Positions 25,719 to 35,213 are shown, counted from the first letter of the stretch. The stretch: DNA of 59,331 nucleotides from JAQVIJ01 sp041287365 (GCA_041287365.1 JBEULL010000013.1:1-59331), one strand, 5' to 3'. Notes: generated by a model from the letters alone, not told the origin. Numbers and translations: made by a program.

Positions 25719-28436
25719 CTAAATACGAATCTTGATCGCCTGAAGCTGCGGAGCAAAGGCATCCAGCCATCTTCTGGCCCACTTGAAGCTGAAGGCATTC
25801 GGCATGGAACTGGCCAGAGAACATATTATGGCAGCCAGGTATGGAATGGACTGAATGAGCAGGATCACGGCCCAGGCATTGATTTCAAAGGATTTGGTAC
25901 CATAAACCAACCAGATATTTGCTGCACCCAGCATTAGCAACAAAAACATGGCCAGTTCCTCTCGCACAACCATGAATCCGTGCAACAATGGAGCAGTGGA
26001 TTCCCCCTTCGGCGTCCTCATGAATGGCAGCTTGGATGTAAAAAGCCCAGCGATTACAGCCTTGGCTATGGTGTGTGTCAGGGCCATCCCTGCTATAGCG
26101 GCACCTATCCTCTGGGTAAGGGTACATGGCACTCTGTATTTATAGAGAAGAAAGCTGTGCAGCACCTTAAAGGCGAATATCCCAAGTGTCGGGGCCAAAA
26201 ATACCGCAAGAGGAAACTCGAAATACTGAGGCCAGATACACAGGGCTGCAGTCCAGAATATACCGGCCATTGCAAAGATCAAATGCAGTGCATCCGCAAA
26301 CCATGGCATCCATCCGCTTGCAAAGTGATAACGCTGGGCATTGTTCAGCATATCCTGTGAATTCGTCTTGAAACGAGGCAGAAAGAGCCTCCAGTGCCCT
26401 TTGATGATCTGCATAGCGCCGTATGCCCAACGGAAACGCTGTTTCTGATAGGCTGCAAATGAATCAGGAGTGACTCCTTTGCCGAATTCGTCATTGACAT
26501 AAACAGAGTCGTAACCCGCATTCAACATGCGAAGGCCTAGGTCTGCATCCTCGCAGATACACCATTCGGACCAGTTACCCATACTGTTCAGCGCTGTCTT
26601 GCGCACCAGGGTCATGGTACCATGCTGAATGATGGCGTTTCTTTCATTTCTGTGCATCATGCCGATATGGAAGAATCCGCTGTACTCCCAGTTACACATG
26701 GTCTTGAACGGGTTGCCGATCCAATCACGATTGTCCTGAGGTGCCTGAACAAAGCCGACCTTTTCGTTCTCGAAATAGGGTGTAAGGGCCAAAAGCCAGT
26801 CGGGCCTCACCACATAATCGCTGTCCACCACACCCACTATCTCGGCATCTGGAGACATTTGAGTCAGGGCGAAATTCAAGGCGCCTGCCTTGAAGCCAGG
26901 CCATTTTGGCAGATGGAAGAAGCGGAATCTGGCCCCGAGACTTGCACAATGTCTTTCCACCGGTTTCCAGACGGCCTCGTCCTTTGTGTTGTTGTCAATG
27001 ACCAGTACTTCATAATTCTGATAGTCCAGCCGCGCCAGACTGTTCAGGCTCTGAATCACCATATCAGGCGGCTCGTTGCAGATGGGCAAATGTATGGAGA
27101 CCATGGGAAGCTGTTTATTCACCACATCTGACTTTGTAAAAGGCCTGAAAAGACGTTTAAATCCGGGCTTCCAGATTATCTCCGTAAACTCGAAACCGTT
27201 TACGAGCACTACGCCGAGGAGCAGCAACTGGGCCGGGAAAAGGGCAAACCAGACCGCCTTACTCTCTATGGGCAGGTCCGTGACAACCGGTACGAACCCC
27301 GTCCAGACAGCCAGAGAGGCTGTAATCTGAATCAATCCGGCAAATACCACCTGACCCGGCAGACGAATTTCCTTAAATGCAAACAGGAAAAGGAACATGG
27401 GCAACATGGCGAACAGCGTGGCAGCTATGGCCTGCTTGGCCCAAAAGGGATTTTCTGATATCTCTCCTGTAAAAGGGAACTTGGGCATACGATCCACATT
27501 GAAGATACCCCAGTGCATACCGGCAGGGCCTTCAAGGGGTCTTTTCCATGGCTGGTCAAAGGCCTCCATGATAAAATAATCGATCTTTTCGCGACTGGCG
27601 ATGTTCAAGAATTTGCGAATGAATCTGGCCTGATTGGTCAGACTCGGCTCTGCAGCCTCCAATCTGTTGCCGCCGCTGGGCCAGCCTACCTCACCGAATA
27701 TAACATGTTTGCCTGGAAAAGTCTGTTTTACCTGTTCATATCTGGACAGAGCCCAGTCCACAGCCTGATTGGCAGGGATCTTTTCCCAGTAAGGTAGGAC
27801 GTGTATGGCTATGTAGTCGACTTCATCGGCAAGCTCACGATGTGTAAGCCAGACATGCCATGGTTCGGCGGTGCTTACCGGTACCTTCACCTCTTTTTTG
27901 ACACGTCTGATATACTCTGCCAGCTCCTTTACCGTCAGGTCTCCACGCAGTACCGATTCGTTACCTACTATGACCCGCTCTATATTGTCGTATTTCTTTG
28001 CAAGCTGAATGAGACTGTTGATCTCCCGCTCATTGTTGTCCTTGCGTTTGTCCAGCCATGCCCCGGCTGTCACAAAAATACCCTGCTCCTTGGCAAGCCG
28101 CGCCGTCTCTTCCACGCCGTTGATGGAAGAGTAGGTACGTACCGATGATGTCTTGCCCTTCAGAAAACGCATATCACTGGCTATATCGTCGATGCTGGGA
28201 TATTTTTCCTTGAATGGGTCCTGACCTCGCTGATAGGGGCTGTAAGACAAACCGCCTATCACACCACGCCAGTCTTCTTCATGGGCTGGTTGATTCAAAA
28301 ATGCCCATACAGAAAGATTTGTCAGGGCGATCAGGGCGATCACCAGAATGGTGACGGATTTCACTTGCAATCCGGCGATGGCCTGAATCCAGGTTTTCAA
28401 ATGATTCAGACACACTGTTATGCCTGAGGGTTTCAT
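25719..28436 (-). CDS. Membrane beta-glucan synthase-like protein, GH17 domain fused to GT2 domain
   Basis: A 905-residue protein with AAGGAG before ATG. After an N-terminal membrane anchor (about 25-50) comes a GH17-like glycosidase domain (about 58-320) with a YSPYQRGQDPF start, probable acid/base Glu in VIVGNESVLRG and nucleophile in FGEVGWPSGG. Membrane helices follow, then a GT2 domain (about 430-680) with VVDSDYVV, ICEDADLGLRML and QKQRFRWAYGA (QxxRW), then more helices. The same order occurs in NdvB-type cyclic beta-1,3-glucan synthases. It could make and remodel a periplasmic or surface beta-glucan. The 240-bp upstream spacer is AT-rich with no clear promoter call. Confidence 0.88.
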   Translation of the reverse strand: MKPSGITVCLNHLKTWIQAIAGLQVKSVTILVIALIALTNLSVWAFLNQPAHEEDWRGVIGGLSYSPYQRGQDPFKEKYPSIDDIASDMRFLKGKTSSVRTYSSINGVEETARLAKEQGIFVTAGAWLDKRKDNNEREINSLIQLAKKYDNIERVIVGNESVLRGDLTVKELAEYIRRVKKEVKVPVSTAEPWHVWLTHRELADEVDYIAIHVLPYWEKIPANQAVDWALSRYEQVKQTFPGKHVIFGEVGWPSGGNRLEAAEPSLTNQARFIRKFLNIASREKIDYFIMEAFDQPWKRPLEGPAGMHWGIFNVDRMPKFPFTGEISENPFWAKQAIAATLFAMLPMFLFLFAFKEIRLPGQVVFAGLIQITASLAVWTGFVPVVTDLPIESKAVWFALFPAQLLLLGVVLVNGFEFTEIIWKPGFKRLFRPFTKSDVVNKQLPMVSIHLPICNEPPDMVIQSLNSLARLDYQNYEVLVIDNNTKDEAVWKPVERHCASLGARFRFFHLPKWPGFKAGALNFALTQMSPDAEIVGVVDSDYVVRPDWLLALTPYFENEKVGFVQAPQDNRDWIGNPFKTMCNWEYSGFFHIGMMHRNERNAIIQHGTMTLVRKTALNSMGNWSEWCICEDADLGLRMLNAGYDSVYVNDEFGKGVTPDSFAAYQKQRFRWAYGAMQIIKGHWRLFLPRFKTNSQDMLNNAQRYHFASGWMPWFADALHLIFAMAGIFWTAALCIWPQYFEFPLAVFLAPTLGIFAFKVLHSFLLYKYRVPCTLTQRIGAAIAGMALTHTIAKAVIAGLFTSKLPFMRTPKGESTAPLLHGFMVVREELAMFLLLMLGAANIWLVYGTKSFEINAWAVILLIQSIPYLAAIICSLASSMPNAFSFKWARRWLDAFAPQLQAIKIRI

Positions 28437-28676
28437 GTGTTGTTCTCCTTGGGGAATAAAAAGAAGGGACTTATAAGAATAAGTGAATGAATGGTATTAT
28501 GACCTTGCCGATGGACTTCAAGTCAGCCTCATTATTCAGACGCTCAATTCCTCTAAACTGCTCAACTGCTAAAACTGGAGTAGTGTAAATACACCTTTTT
28601 CAAAAAAAGTAAAGAGTTTTTTTGCACCGTGGAAATACAAAAAAAATATTGATACAACTATCTGTTTTTATTGATG

Positions 28677-30260
28677 TTAGTATTTACACAGCACAGCCTT
28701 CAGGTGTTCCTGTATTCCGTCTTTGTCCTCTGTGGAAATCACCTCGACCGGCAACTCTTCCAGACCTTCTTTATGCATAAAACGTTCCTTTTGTCTGAGA
28801 TATATCTCCCATCTGCCGTCCGATGCCTCCTGCGGCTGATTCAGCCTGTTTGCCAGCCGTCTTTTTACCTCCGACTCCGAACAGGTGGTATGTAGAAAAA
28901 CCGGTTTCGCGTGACAGTGTCTTACAATATCGAGCAATCCCTTCCTCTCGAGCGGTTCTGTATAGGTGGCATCCAGAACAACATCCTCACCAATCACCAG
29001 GTGCCTTGCCGCCAGACGGGCCAGGGCAAGATAAGTCTTGCGCGAGATATCCTTGCTATAAATGCCCTCGCCAAATGCCTCTATATGTCTTTCAGAGGCA
29101 GGAATACCGGCTATCAGCTCCTTACGCACCACATCAGAATGATAGACAGGAATACCGGCCATGGAGGCCAACAGATTGGCCACCGTGGTCTTACCTGTGC
29201 CGCTCAGACCATAGACCACATAGAGTTTCGATTGAGTGGGCTGTGCATATTGGCCGGCCAACTTGAAATAACGCAGGGCATTGTTCTGCGCCTCCTGCCT
29301 GGCTGGTGCATCTATGTCCGGAGACGCCCACGTGAAACAACCGATCTTGCCTCGGACGATCGCTCTGTAACATTTATAGAAATCCATCAGCTTCAGCATA
29401 TCAGGGTCATTCAACGCATCGGAAAGCCGTGAAACAAAATAATGTGCAATATCTGCATAACCATGCATATCCAGATCCATGGCAAGAAATGCCGCATCCG
29501 AGGCCACATCGCCATACCGAAAACGGTCATTGAATTCTATACAATCAAAGACATAGACCTGATTCTTGAGGTCATCGAAACAGATGTTGGCGGAATAGAG
29601 GTCGCCATGGCCGTCTTTTATATGGCCTTCAAGCTGCCGTCTTTCAAAGAGGTCGGCATGGGTCTTTAGAAAATTCCTTGTATAGTCACAAATGGCATCA
29701 TATAATTGTGAAGGGATGATCTGGTCTATAAATGGAGAAATTTGTTCAAAATTTTCCTCAGTGTTATGCGTTATGACTTTTATGCCTCCTGAATCAACGA
29801 TAAGTTTGGCTTCCCTATCATCCCCACCATTTTTCATGGAATAAAAGGGCACCAGCTTGTCCAGAATGGCATCGATATGCCCTGTAGTTATCTCATTCCT
29901 TTTCAACAGATACGCCATGATGCCGTCTTCAGGCATACGACGCATCTTTACCGCCCACTCCACGGTTTCTCCCCGTGCATCGAAACCATAACTGCCGCTG
30001 AGTGTCCTGACTATGGGAACCACCCCAAGATATATATCTGGACAGAGCCGCCTGTTCAGACGGACCTCCTCTTCGCAGAAAAACCTGCGCTTATCCAAAG
30101 TAGTATAGTCCAGAAAACCGAAGTCCACAGGTTTCTTGATCTTATATACTGTTTCATCCGTCAGTATGACCCATGAAATATGGGTCTGTATCAAATGGAA
30201 GTTATTCGATTGGTTCGGCCCCGTGGGTGTCAGCAGTGCACTCAGCCATTCAGGTTCCAT
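28677..30260 (-). CDS. Two-domain protein: aminoglycoside-phosphotransferase-like plus P-loop kinase
   Basis: A 527-residue protein with AAGGAG 6 nt before ATG. Residues 1-330 look like the APH kinase-like fold, with HGDLYSANICFDD and VFDCIEFNDRFRYGDVASDAAFLAMDLD supplying catalytic Asp residues. Residues 340-527 are an AAA_33-type P-loop domain (VVYGLSGTGKTTVANLLA, then VVLDATYTEPLERKG). This domain pair is widespread in bacteria and is listed as an uncharacterised bifunctional kinase; it is not evidence of antibiotic resistance. Substrate unknown. Confidence 0.85.
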   Translation of the reverse strand: MEPEWLSALLTPTGPNQSNNFHLIQTHISWVILTDETVYKIKKPVDFGFLDYTTLDKRRFFCEEEVRLNRRLCPDIYLGVVPIVRTLSGSYGFDARGETVEWAVKMRRMPEDGIMAYLLKRNEITTGHIDAILDKLVPFYSMKNGGDDREAKLIVDSGGIKVITHNTEENFEQISPFIDQIIPSQLYDAICDYTRNFLKTHADLFERRQLEGHIKDGHGDLYSANICFDDLKNQVYVFDCIEFNDRFRYGDVASDAAFLAMDLDMHGYADIAHYFVSRLSDALNDPDMLKLMDFYKCYRAIVRGKIGCFTWASPDIDAPARQEAQNNALRYFKLAGQYAQPTQSKLYVVYGLSGTGKTTVANLLASMAGIPVYHSDVVRKELIAGIPASERHIEAFGEGIYSKDISRKTYLALARLAARHLVIGEDVVLDATYTEPLERKGLLDIVRHCHAKPVFLHTTCSESEVKRRLANRLNQPQEASDGRWEIYLRQKERFMHKEGLEELPVEVISTEDKDGIQEHLKAVLCKY

Positions 30261-30334
30261 TAAAAGCTCCTTCTATTATCTTCTCTAAATTGATAAACAA
30301 TAATGCAGAATTCATCAGCATGCCACTATCGAGG

Positions 30335-30363
30335 TTGATTTAACGGCTGGTTTGTTTTAATTT
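30335..30363 (+). promoter_or_regulatory. Possible sigma-70 promoter upstream of the DUF6657-like gene
   Basis: TTGATT (30335-30340), a 17-nt spacer and TAATTT (30358-30363) lie about 40 nt before the ATG at 30404, in the divergent gap with the kinase gene. The match is moderate. Confidence 0.4.
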
Positions 30364-30403
30364 GCATCAAACACGAGATATCGCTTGAGAAAGGAGACAC
30401 ATC

Positions 30404-30979
30404 ATGGCTGAGATCAAAAGCTCCCTGGAAATCGCCCTGGAAAAGGCGGCAAAAATGGGACGAGCCACTCAGGAAGAGATGGATATGGAACGCTGGCTGG
30501 CACAGGGCAGAAAACTCGGGGCCAAATATATGAACGCTGAGATAACGGAGTTGGCCGAATCCCTAAAGGGCATAGCACCTCAGGCGCTTCCTTCTGTATT
30601 GGCGGGTATAAGCGACATCTTTCTCAGAAACATTCATTTGCCGCGCGATAAAAGCCAGCATGACAACATAAAAAGGGCATGTTCCGGTCTGCTACAAATA
30701 AAAGGAAGCGTTATACAACAGTATGTTACATACATAGACCAGCTCATAACACAGTATGAACAGGTCAAAAATCAATATCTACAACAACTCAAGGCCCAGA
30801 TGGAAATGAAACTGGGCAGCATGAAACAGGCCATGGCCCAGCAATACGGTATGGCGGCGGCCTCTTCCTTGAACGTGGAGATGCTGCCGGAGTTTCAAAA
30901 AGAATGGTCAGAGATATCGCGTGAATTGGATAGCCAATTCGGAGGGCAATTGGAGGCGCTGAAGGCCTACCTGCGTTGA
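30404..30979 (+). CDS. Helical protein of unknown function (possibly DUF6657)
   Basis: A 191-residue soluble protein with AAAGGAG before ATG. It begins MAEIKSSLEIALEKAAKMG and is almost entirely alpha-helical, with a Gln/Met-rich coiled-coil stretch at about 115-155 (YEQVKNQYLQQLKAQMEMK). The N-terminus resembles DUF6657 proteins of Desulfobacterota; I am not certain of that assignment. No catalytic motif, signal peptide or membrane segment is visible. Confidence 0.55.
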   Translation: MAEIKSSLEIALEKAAKMGRATQEEMDMERWLAQGRKLGAKYMNAEITELAESLKGIAPQALPSVLAGISDIFLRNIHLPRDKSQHDNIKRACSGLLQIKGSVIQQYVTYIDQLITQYEQVKNQYLQQLKAQMEMKLGSMKQAMAQQYGMAAASSLNVEMLPEFQKEWSEISRELDSQFGGQLEALKAYLR

Positions 30980-31036
30980 CCTTTATACGTCAGAACATGT
31001 AATATGATGAAATCTGTAACAAATTGAGGACATAAA

Positions 31037-31636
31037 GTGAAAGTCAAAAACTGGATGACACGCAATATTATCACCGTGACTCCCGACACATCCCTGATGC
31101 AGGCCATCGAACTCATGAGGGCCAATTCCATACGGCATCTACCCGTGGCACAGGACAGGGAAATTTACGGCCTGGTGACGGAGAGCAACCTCAGGCAATA
31201 TTTCCTTTCAGAGGTCTTGCCCGAGCTGAAGGTATCGGATGTAATGATTCTGAATCCTATAACCATCGATGCCAATGCAACCCTGGATGCAGCAGCCCGG
31301 CTGATATACAAATACAAGATCGGTGGCCTGCCTGTACTGGAAAAAAGAAAGCTGGTGGGCATTATCACCAACACGGATATCGTGGCCGCATTCATAGAAT
31401 TTCTGGGATTACTGGACAAAAGCGCTCGACTGGATGTCATGATCGCGGAAAACGGCACGCTGGACGATGTCCTTCGCATAATTCGAGAACTGGAGGGAAA
31501 GATCATCAGCGTGGTGGCGGATGCACAGGCCACTCGAAAGCGTGTTCACTGTATTCGCCTGGAACGTTGTGATCTGAACAAGATCATAGAAGCGCTGGAA
31601 AAACAGAACCACAAGGTATTATCCATTTTGGAATAA
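31037..31636 (+). CDS. CBS-pair protein with ACT-like C-terminus
   Basis: GTG start at 31037 with TTGAGGA 6 nt upstream. The 199-residue protein has two CBS motifs (about 1-60 and 65-125: MTRNIITVTPDTSLMQAIELM and MILNPITIDANATLDAAARLI) and an ACT-like tail (about 138-199). CBS pairs bind adenosyl ligands. It directly precedes the DUF39 homocysteine-biosynthesis gene on the same strand. In the methanogen protein MJ0100, DUF39 and CBS domains are in one chain and the CBS pair binds S-adenosylmethionine or methylthioadenosine, so this may be the split regulatory part. Confidence 0.8.
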   Translation: MKVKNWMTRNIITVTPDTSLMQAIELMRANSIRHLPVAQDREIYGLVTESNLRQYFLSEVLPELKVSDVMILNPITIDANATLDAAARLIYKYKIGGLPVLEKRKLVGIITNTDIVAAFIEFLGLLDKSARLDVMIAENGTLDDVLRIIRELEGKIISVVADAQATRKRVHCIRLERCDLNKIIEALEKQNHKVLSILE

Positions 31637-31699
31637 CACAGCCGGTGGGCAAAGGGCAATTGCATAGAGATACCCACAGGGAAGTCTCAAAACTTATAC

Positions 31700-31744
31700 G
31701 AAGGGTGATAATATCCTTCATGCCCATTCTCTATTAGAGCATGA
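31700..31744 (+). promoter_or_regulatory. Structured leader upstream of the DUF39 gene
   Basis: Two consecutive hairpins can form: GAAGG (31700-31704) with CCTTC (31715-31719), and TCATGC (31718-31723) with GCATGA (31739-31744), the second enclosing TCT/AGA. The two share three bases, so they partly exclude each other. The second ends 3 nt before the ribosome site GGGAGG of the DUF39 gene. No known riboswitch class was recognised. Confidence 0.35.
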
Positions 31745-31757
31745 TGGGAGGAAAAAT

Positions 31758-32930
31758 ATGGCGAAATTTCAGGTCGAAAAGAGTATTGCAGAGATCAATG
31801 CCAAGGTCAAATCAGGCAAAGCGGTTGTAGTGACCGCCGAAGAAATGATCGGCATTGTAAGAGAGAAAGGCGAAGTGGCTGCCGCCAGAGAGGTGGATGT
31901 AGTCACTACAGGCACATTCTCTCCCATGTGCTCTTCAGGTGCCTTCATAAACTTCGGCCACAGCGTACCGGGCATCAAGGCCAGCAAAGTCTGGCTGAAC
32001 GACGTACCCGCCTATGCGGGACTTGCAGCAGTGGATTGTTATATCGGCGCCACCGAACCGCGCGAAGACGACCCACTGAACAAGGTCTATCCAGGCGAAT
32101 TTCTATACGGCGGCGGCCATGTAATTCATGACCTGCTGGCAGGCAAGACCATACATCTCAGGGCGGAGGCATATGGAACGCACTGTTATCCCAAGGAGTA
32201 CTTGGAAAAGCGCGTCACGCTGCACGACCTGCCCTTTGCACAGCTCTGCAACCCACGCAACGCCTACCAAAACTACAACTGTGCGGTCAATCTCTCGGAA
32301 AAGACGGTCTATACATATATGGGCGCTCTGAAACCAAGGCTTGGAAATGCCAATTACTGCACCGCCGGCCAATTGAGCCCATTGTTCAACGACCCCTATT
32401 ATCGCACAATCGGCATAGGAACCCGTATCTTTTTGGGTGGCGGCATAGGCTATGTGGTTTTCCAGGGCACACAGCATAACCCCAGACCTTCGGACCGCAC
32501 TCCTGACGGCATTCCCAAAAAACCTGCCGGAACCTTGATGGTGCTGGGCGATCTGAAACAGATGTCTCCACAGTGGCTGGTTGGAGTAAGTCTTCTGGGC
32601 TACGGCTGCTCGCTGGCGGTCGGTCTCGGTGTGCCCATTCCGATTCTGAATGAGGAGATGGCGCATTTTACGGGCATCTCCGACGACAGGATTATCACAC
32701 AGATCGTGGACTACGGCATAGATTATCCCGAGGGCAAATCCAGGTCTCTCGGCGAAGTGACATACGCTCAGATGAAGAGCGGTTTCATTGAAGTGGAGGG
32801 TAAACAAGTGCCGACAGCTCCCCTTTCCAGTCTGCCCAAGGCAAGGGAGATCGCAGTCACGCTGAAGACCTGGATAAAAAATGGAAAATTTCTTCTGGGC
32901 GAACCTCAGGAATTGCTGCCTTCTGAATAA
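31758..32930 (+). CDS. Homocysteine-biosynthesis protein (DUF39/COG1900)
   Basis: A 390-residue soluble protein with GGGAGG before ATG. It has the family's typical start (INAKVKSGKAVVVTAEEM), VDVVTTGTFSPMCSSGAFINFGH, a conserved NYNCAVNLSEKTVYTYMG and the glycine-rich RIFLGGGIGYVVFQGTQHNP. DUF39 proteins are needed, together with an NIL/ferredoxin partner, for making homocysteine from aspartate semialdehyde and sulfide in methanogens and many sulfate reducers. The partner is not next to it here; a CBS protein lies upstream. Conserved cysteines (MCSSG, HCYPKE) may carry persulfide. It ends at the shared bidirectional terminator. Confidence 0.87.
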   Translation: MAKFQVEKSIAEINAKVKSGKAVVVTAEEMIGIVREKGEVAAAREVDVVTTGTFSPMCSSGAFINFGHSVPGIKASKVWLNDVPAYAGLAAVDCYIGATEPREDDPLNKVYPGEFLYGGGHVIHDLLAGKTIHLRAEAYGTHCYPKEYLEKRVTLHDLPFAQLCNPRNAYQNYNCAVNLSEKTVYTYMGALKPRLGNANYCTAGQLSPLFNDPYYRTIGIGTRIFLGGGIGYVVFQGTQHNPRPSDRTPDGIPKKPAGTLMVLGDLKQMSPQWLVGVSLLGYGCSLAVGLGVPIPILNEEMAHFTGISDDRIITQIVDYGIDYPEGKSRSLGEVTYAQMKSGFIEVEGKQVPTAPLSSLPKAREIAVTLKTWIKNGKFLLGEPQELLPSE

Positions 32931-33053
32931 AAAACGAGCGCACACATAGATGCGCCACAACAAGGTGAAAAGGTAAATTGGATGAATCGGGCATAATTGC
33001 AAGGATAGACCTGTGTATCTGCCCGACCTCATGTAAAAATTCAAGACAACCCT

Positions 33054-33089
33054 CAACACAAAACCCCTCGTGCGAGGGGTTTTGTGTTG
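33054..33089. terminator. Bidirectional intrinsic terminator between the DUF39 gene and groEL
   Basis: A perfect 17-bp inverted repeat, CAACACAAAACCCCTCG with CGAGGGGTTTTGTGTTG, around a TG centre. The A/T flanks of the GC core provide a U-tract in both directions, fitting the convergent genes ending at 32930 (plus) and 33114 (minus). Confidence 0.9.
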
Positions 33090-33113
33090 ATCTCAAACAA
33101 AAACGGAAGTGAT

Positions 33114-34748
33114 TTAGTACATATCACCCATACCACCGCCAGGAGGCATGGCAGGCATCTTCTCTTCCTTCTTCGGAAGCTCCGCGATCATGGCCTCTGT
33201 GGTCAGCAACAGACCGGAGACGCTGGATGCGTTCTGAAGAGCGATACGGGTAACCTTGGTGGGATCGATGATGCCTGCGGCCATAAGGTCCTCATATACA
33301 CCTGTGGCGGCATTGAAGCCCATGCTGCCCGAGGCTGCCTTGACCTTTTCCACCACAATGGAACCCTCGTGGCCGGCGTTGTTGGCGATCTGACGCAACG
33401 GCTCTTCAATGGCGCGAATGATAATGTTGATGCCGTGCTGCTCATCGCTGTCTTCAGCCTTCAGGGCCTGAAGGGCCGGCAGAGTGCGCAACAGGGCAGT
33501 ACCGCCGCCTGGAACGATACCCTCTTCCACAGCGGCACGAGTTGCGTTCAGAGCGTCTTCGACACGTGCCTTCTTTTCCTTCATCTCGGTCTCTGTTGCG
33601 GCGCCCACATTGATGACGGCCACACCACCCACGAGCTTGGCAAGGCGTTCCTGAAGCTTTTCTCTGTCGTAATCGGAGGAAGTCTCGTCGATCTGGGCGC
33701 GAATCTGTTTCACTCGGCCCTCGATCTTCTCTTTTGCACCGAATCCATCCACGATGGTGGTATTTTCTTTGGTGATTACCACCCTTTTCGCCCTGCCCAG
33801 GTCATTCAGGCTGACGTTCTCCAGTTTGATGCCCAGGTCCTCGGAGATCATGGTGCCGCCGGTCAGGATGGCGATATCCTCCAGCATGGCCTTTCTGCGA
33901 TCCCCAAAACCAGGGGCCTTGACCGCACAGGCATGCAGGGTGCCGCGCAGCTTGTTGACCACTAAAGTAGCCAATGCCTCGCCCTCCGTGTCCTCTGCAA
34001 TGATGAGAAGGGGCTTGCTCATCTTGGCGATCTGCTCCAGCACCGGCAACAGGTCCTTCATATTGCTGATCTTCTTCTCGTGGATCAGGATATAAGGATC
34101 ATCCAGCACACACTCCATCTTCTCCGCGTCTGTCACGAAATAGGGAGAAATATAGCCGCGATCGAACTGCATACCCTCCACCACCTCAAGGGAGGTCTCC
34201 ATGGACTTGGCCTCTTCCACCGTGATGACGCCCTCTTTACCAACCTTGTCCATGGCCTCAGCGATGATGTTACCTATGGTTGCGTCGTTATTGGCGGAGA
34301 TGGTGCCGACCTGAGCGATCTCTCGCTGGTCTTTGGTCTGCTTAGAGAGCTTCTTCAGCTCTGCAACGGCAACCTCGACGGCCTTGTCGATGCCCCTCTT
34401 CAGGGCCATGGGATTGATGCCAGCGGCCACGAGCTTGGAGCCCTCTGAATAAATGGCCTGAGCCAAAATAGTGGCGGTAGTAGTACCGTCACCTGCTATG
34501 TCGCTGGTTTTGGAAGCGACCTCCTTGACCATCTGGGCGCCCATATTCTCGAATTTGTTTTCGAGCTCGATCTCCTTGGCCACTGTCACGCCGTCTTTCG
34601 TGATAAGCGGAGAACCGAACGATTTTTCAATGATGACATTTCTGCCCTTGGGCCCCAGGGTTACCTTGACGGCATTGGCCAAGGTGTTGACACCATTCAA
34701 AATGGCCTCTCTGGCCTTTACACTGTAACGTATCTCTTTAGCTGCCAT
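33114..34748 (-). CDS. groEL: Chaperonin GroEL (Hsp60)
   Basis: A 544-residue group I chaperonin of normal length. Signatures are NAVKVTLGPKGRNV, the ATP-binding VAGDGTTTATILAQAI-type block (here IAGDGTTTATILAQAI), KAPGFGDRRKAMLEDIA, VGGVAVINVGAATETEMKEKKARVEDAL and the flexible tail ending PPGGGMGDMY. It folds proteins in the cytoplasm together with GroES. CGGAGG lies before ATG, 27 nt after groES. Confidence 0.98.
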   Translation of the reverse strand: MAAKEIRYSVKAREAILNGVNTLANAVKVTLGPKGRNVIIEKSFGSPLITKDGVTVAKEIELENKFENMGAQMVKEVASKTSDIAGDGTTTATILAQAIYSEGSKLVAAGINPMALKRGIDKAVEVAVAELKKLSKQTKDQREIAQVGTISANNDATIGNIIAEAMDKVGKEGVITVEEAKSMETSLEVVEGMQFDRGYISPYFVTDAEKMECVLDDPYILIHEKKISNMKDLLPVLEQIAKMSKPLLIIAEDTEGEALATLVVNKLRGTLHACAVKAPGFGDRRKAMLEDIAILTGGTMISEDLGIKLENVSLNDLGRAKRVVITKENTTIVDGFGAKEKIEGRVKQIRAQIDETSSDYDREKLQERLAKLVGGVAVINVGAATETEMKEKKARVEDALNATRAAVEEGIVPGGGTALLRTLPALQALKAEDSDEQHGINIIIRAIEEPLRQIANNAGHEGSIVVEKVKAASGSMGFNAATGVYEDLMAAGIIDPTKVTRIALQNASSVSGLLLTTEAMIAELPKKEEKMPAMPPGGGMGDMY

Positions 34749-34775
34749 TTTTACCTCCGTTGAATTGTGTGAATA

Positions 34776-35066
34776 TTAAGCTTCGATGATGCCGAGCACA
34801 TCGTCTTCCCTCATCATGAGGAACTCTTCGCCTTCGATCTTGATCTCTGTTCCGGAATACTTGCCAAACAAAATCTTGTCGCCTTCCTTTACATCCAGTG
34901 GTTTCACAGAGCCGTTTTCCAGCATTTTGCCCTTGCCGACGGCAACCACCTTACCCTCTATCGGCTTTTCCTTGGCAGTATCGGGAATGATAATGCCTCC
35001 CTTGGTGACCTCTTTTTCTTCGAGGCGTTTGACGAGAATGCGGTCATTCAATGGCCTGATCTTCAT
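34776..35066 (-). CDS. groES: Co-chaperonin GroES (Hsp10)
   Basis: A 96-residue co-chaperonin. It starts MKIRPLNDRILVKRLE, carries the mobile loop (KEVTKGGIIIPDTAKEKP) that binds GroEL and ends ILGKYSG-like (LFGKYSGTEIKIEGEEFLMMREDDVLGIIE). AAAGGAG precedes ATG. It is the first gene of the groESL operon. Confidence 0.98.
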   Translation of the reverse strand: MKIRPLNDRILVKRLEEKEVTKGGIIIPDTAKEKPIEGKVVAVGKGKMLENGSVKPLDVKEGDKILFGKYSGTEIKIEGEEFLMMREDDVLGIIEA

Positions 35067-35185
35067 GTTTTTACTCCTTTCTCTTAGAATATTTTGAATT
35101 GATAAAAGGCGCCAACGCTTGGCTCAAAGGATGCTCAAACAGGAGCAGTCCACTGTTTTGAAGCGTCCTGTTCAAAGCGAAAGGC

Positions 35186-35213
35186 AATATAAACACATTT
35201 TTCTTGAATGCAA
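35186..35213 (-). promoter_or_regulatory. Candidate groESL promoter
   Basis: On the minus strand TTGCAT (35208-35213), a 16-nt spacer and TATATT (35186-35191) lie about 120 nt before groES. No CIRCE element (TTAGCACTC-N9-GAGTGCTAA) is visible anywhere in the 377-bp gap 35067-35443, so HrcA control is not supported. The rest of the gap holds the palindrome at 35244 and the terminator at 35397. Confidence 0.45.

Noticed and set aside
24833..25735. 300-residue open frame opposite kup
   Set aside because: Hydrophilic His/Asn-rich translation of the complement of a membrane protein gene.
28677..30260. Aminoglycoside resistance gene
   Set aside because: The APH-like fold is fused to a P-loop kinase, a widespread uncharacterised pair not known for resistance.
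32103..33059. 318-residue open frame opposite the DUF39 gene
   Set aside because: Antisense shadow that also runs into the terminator region.
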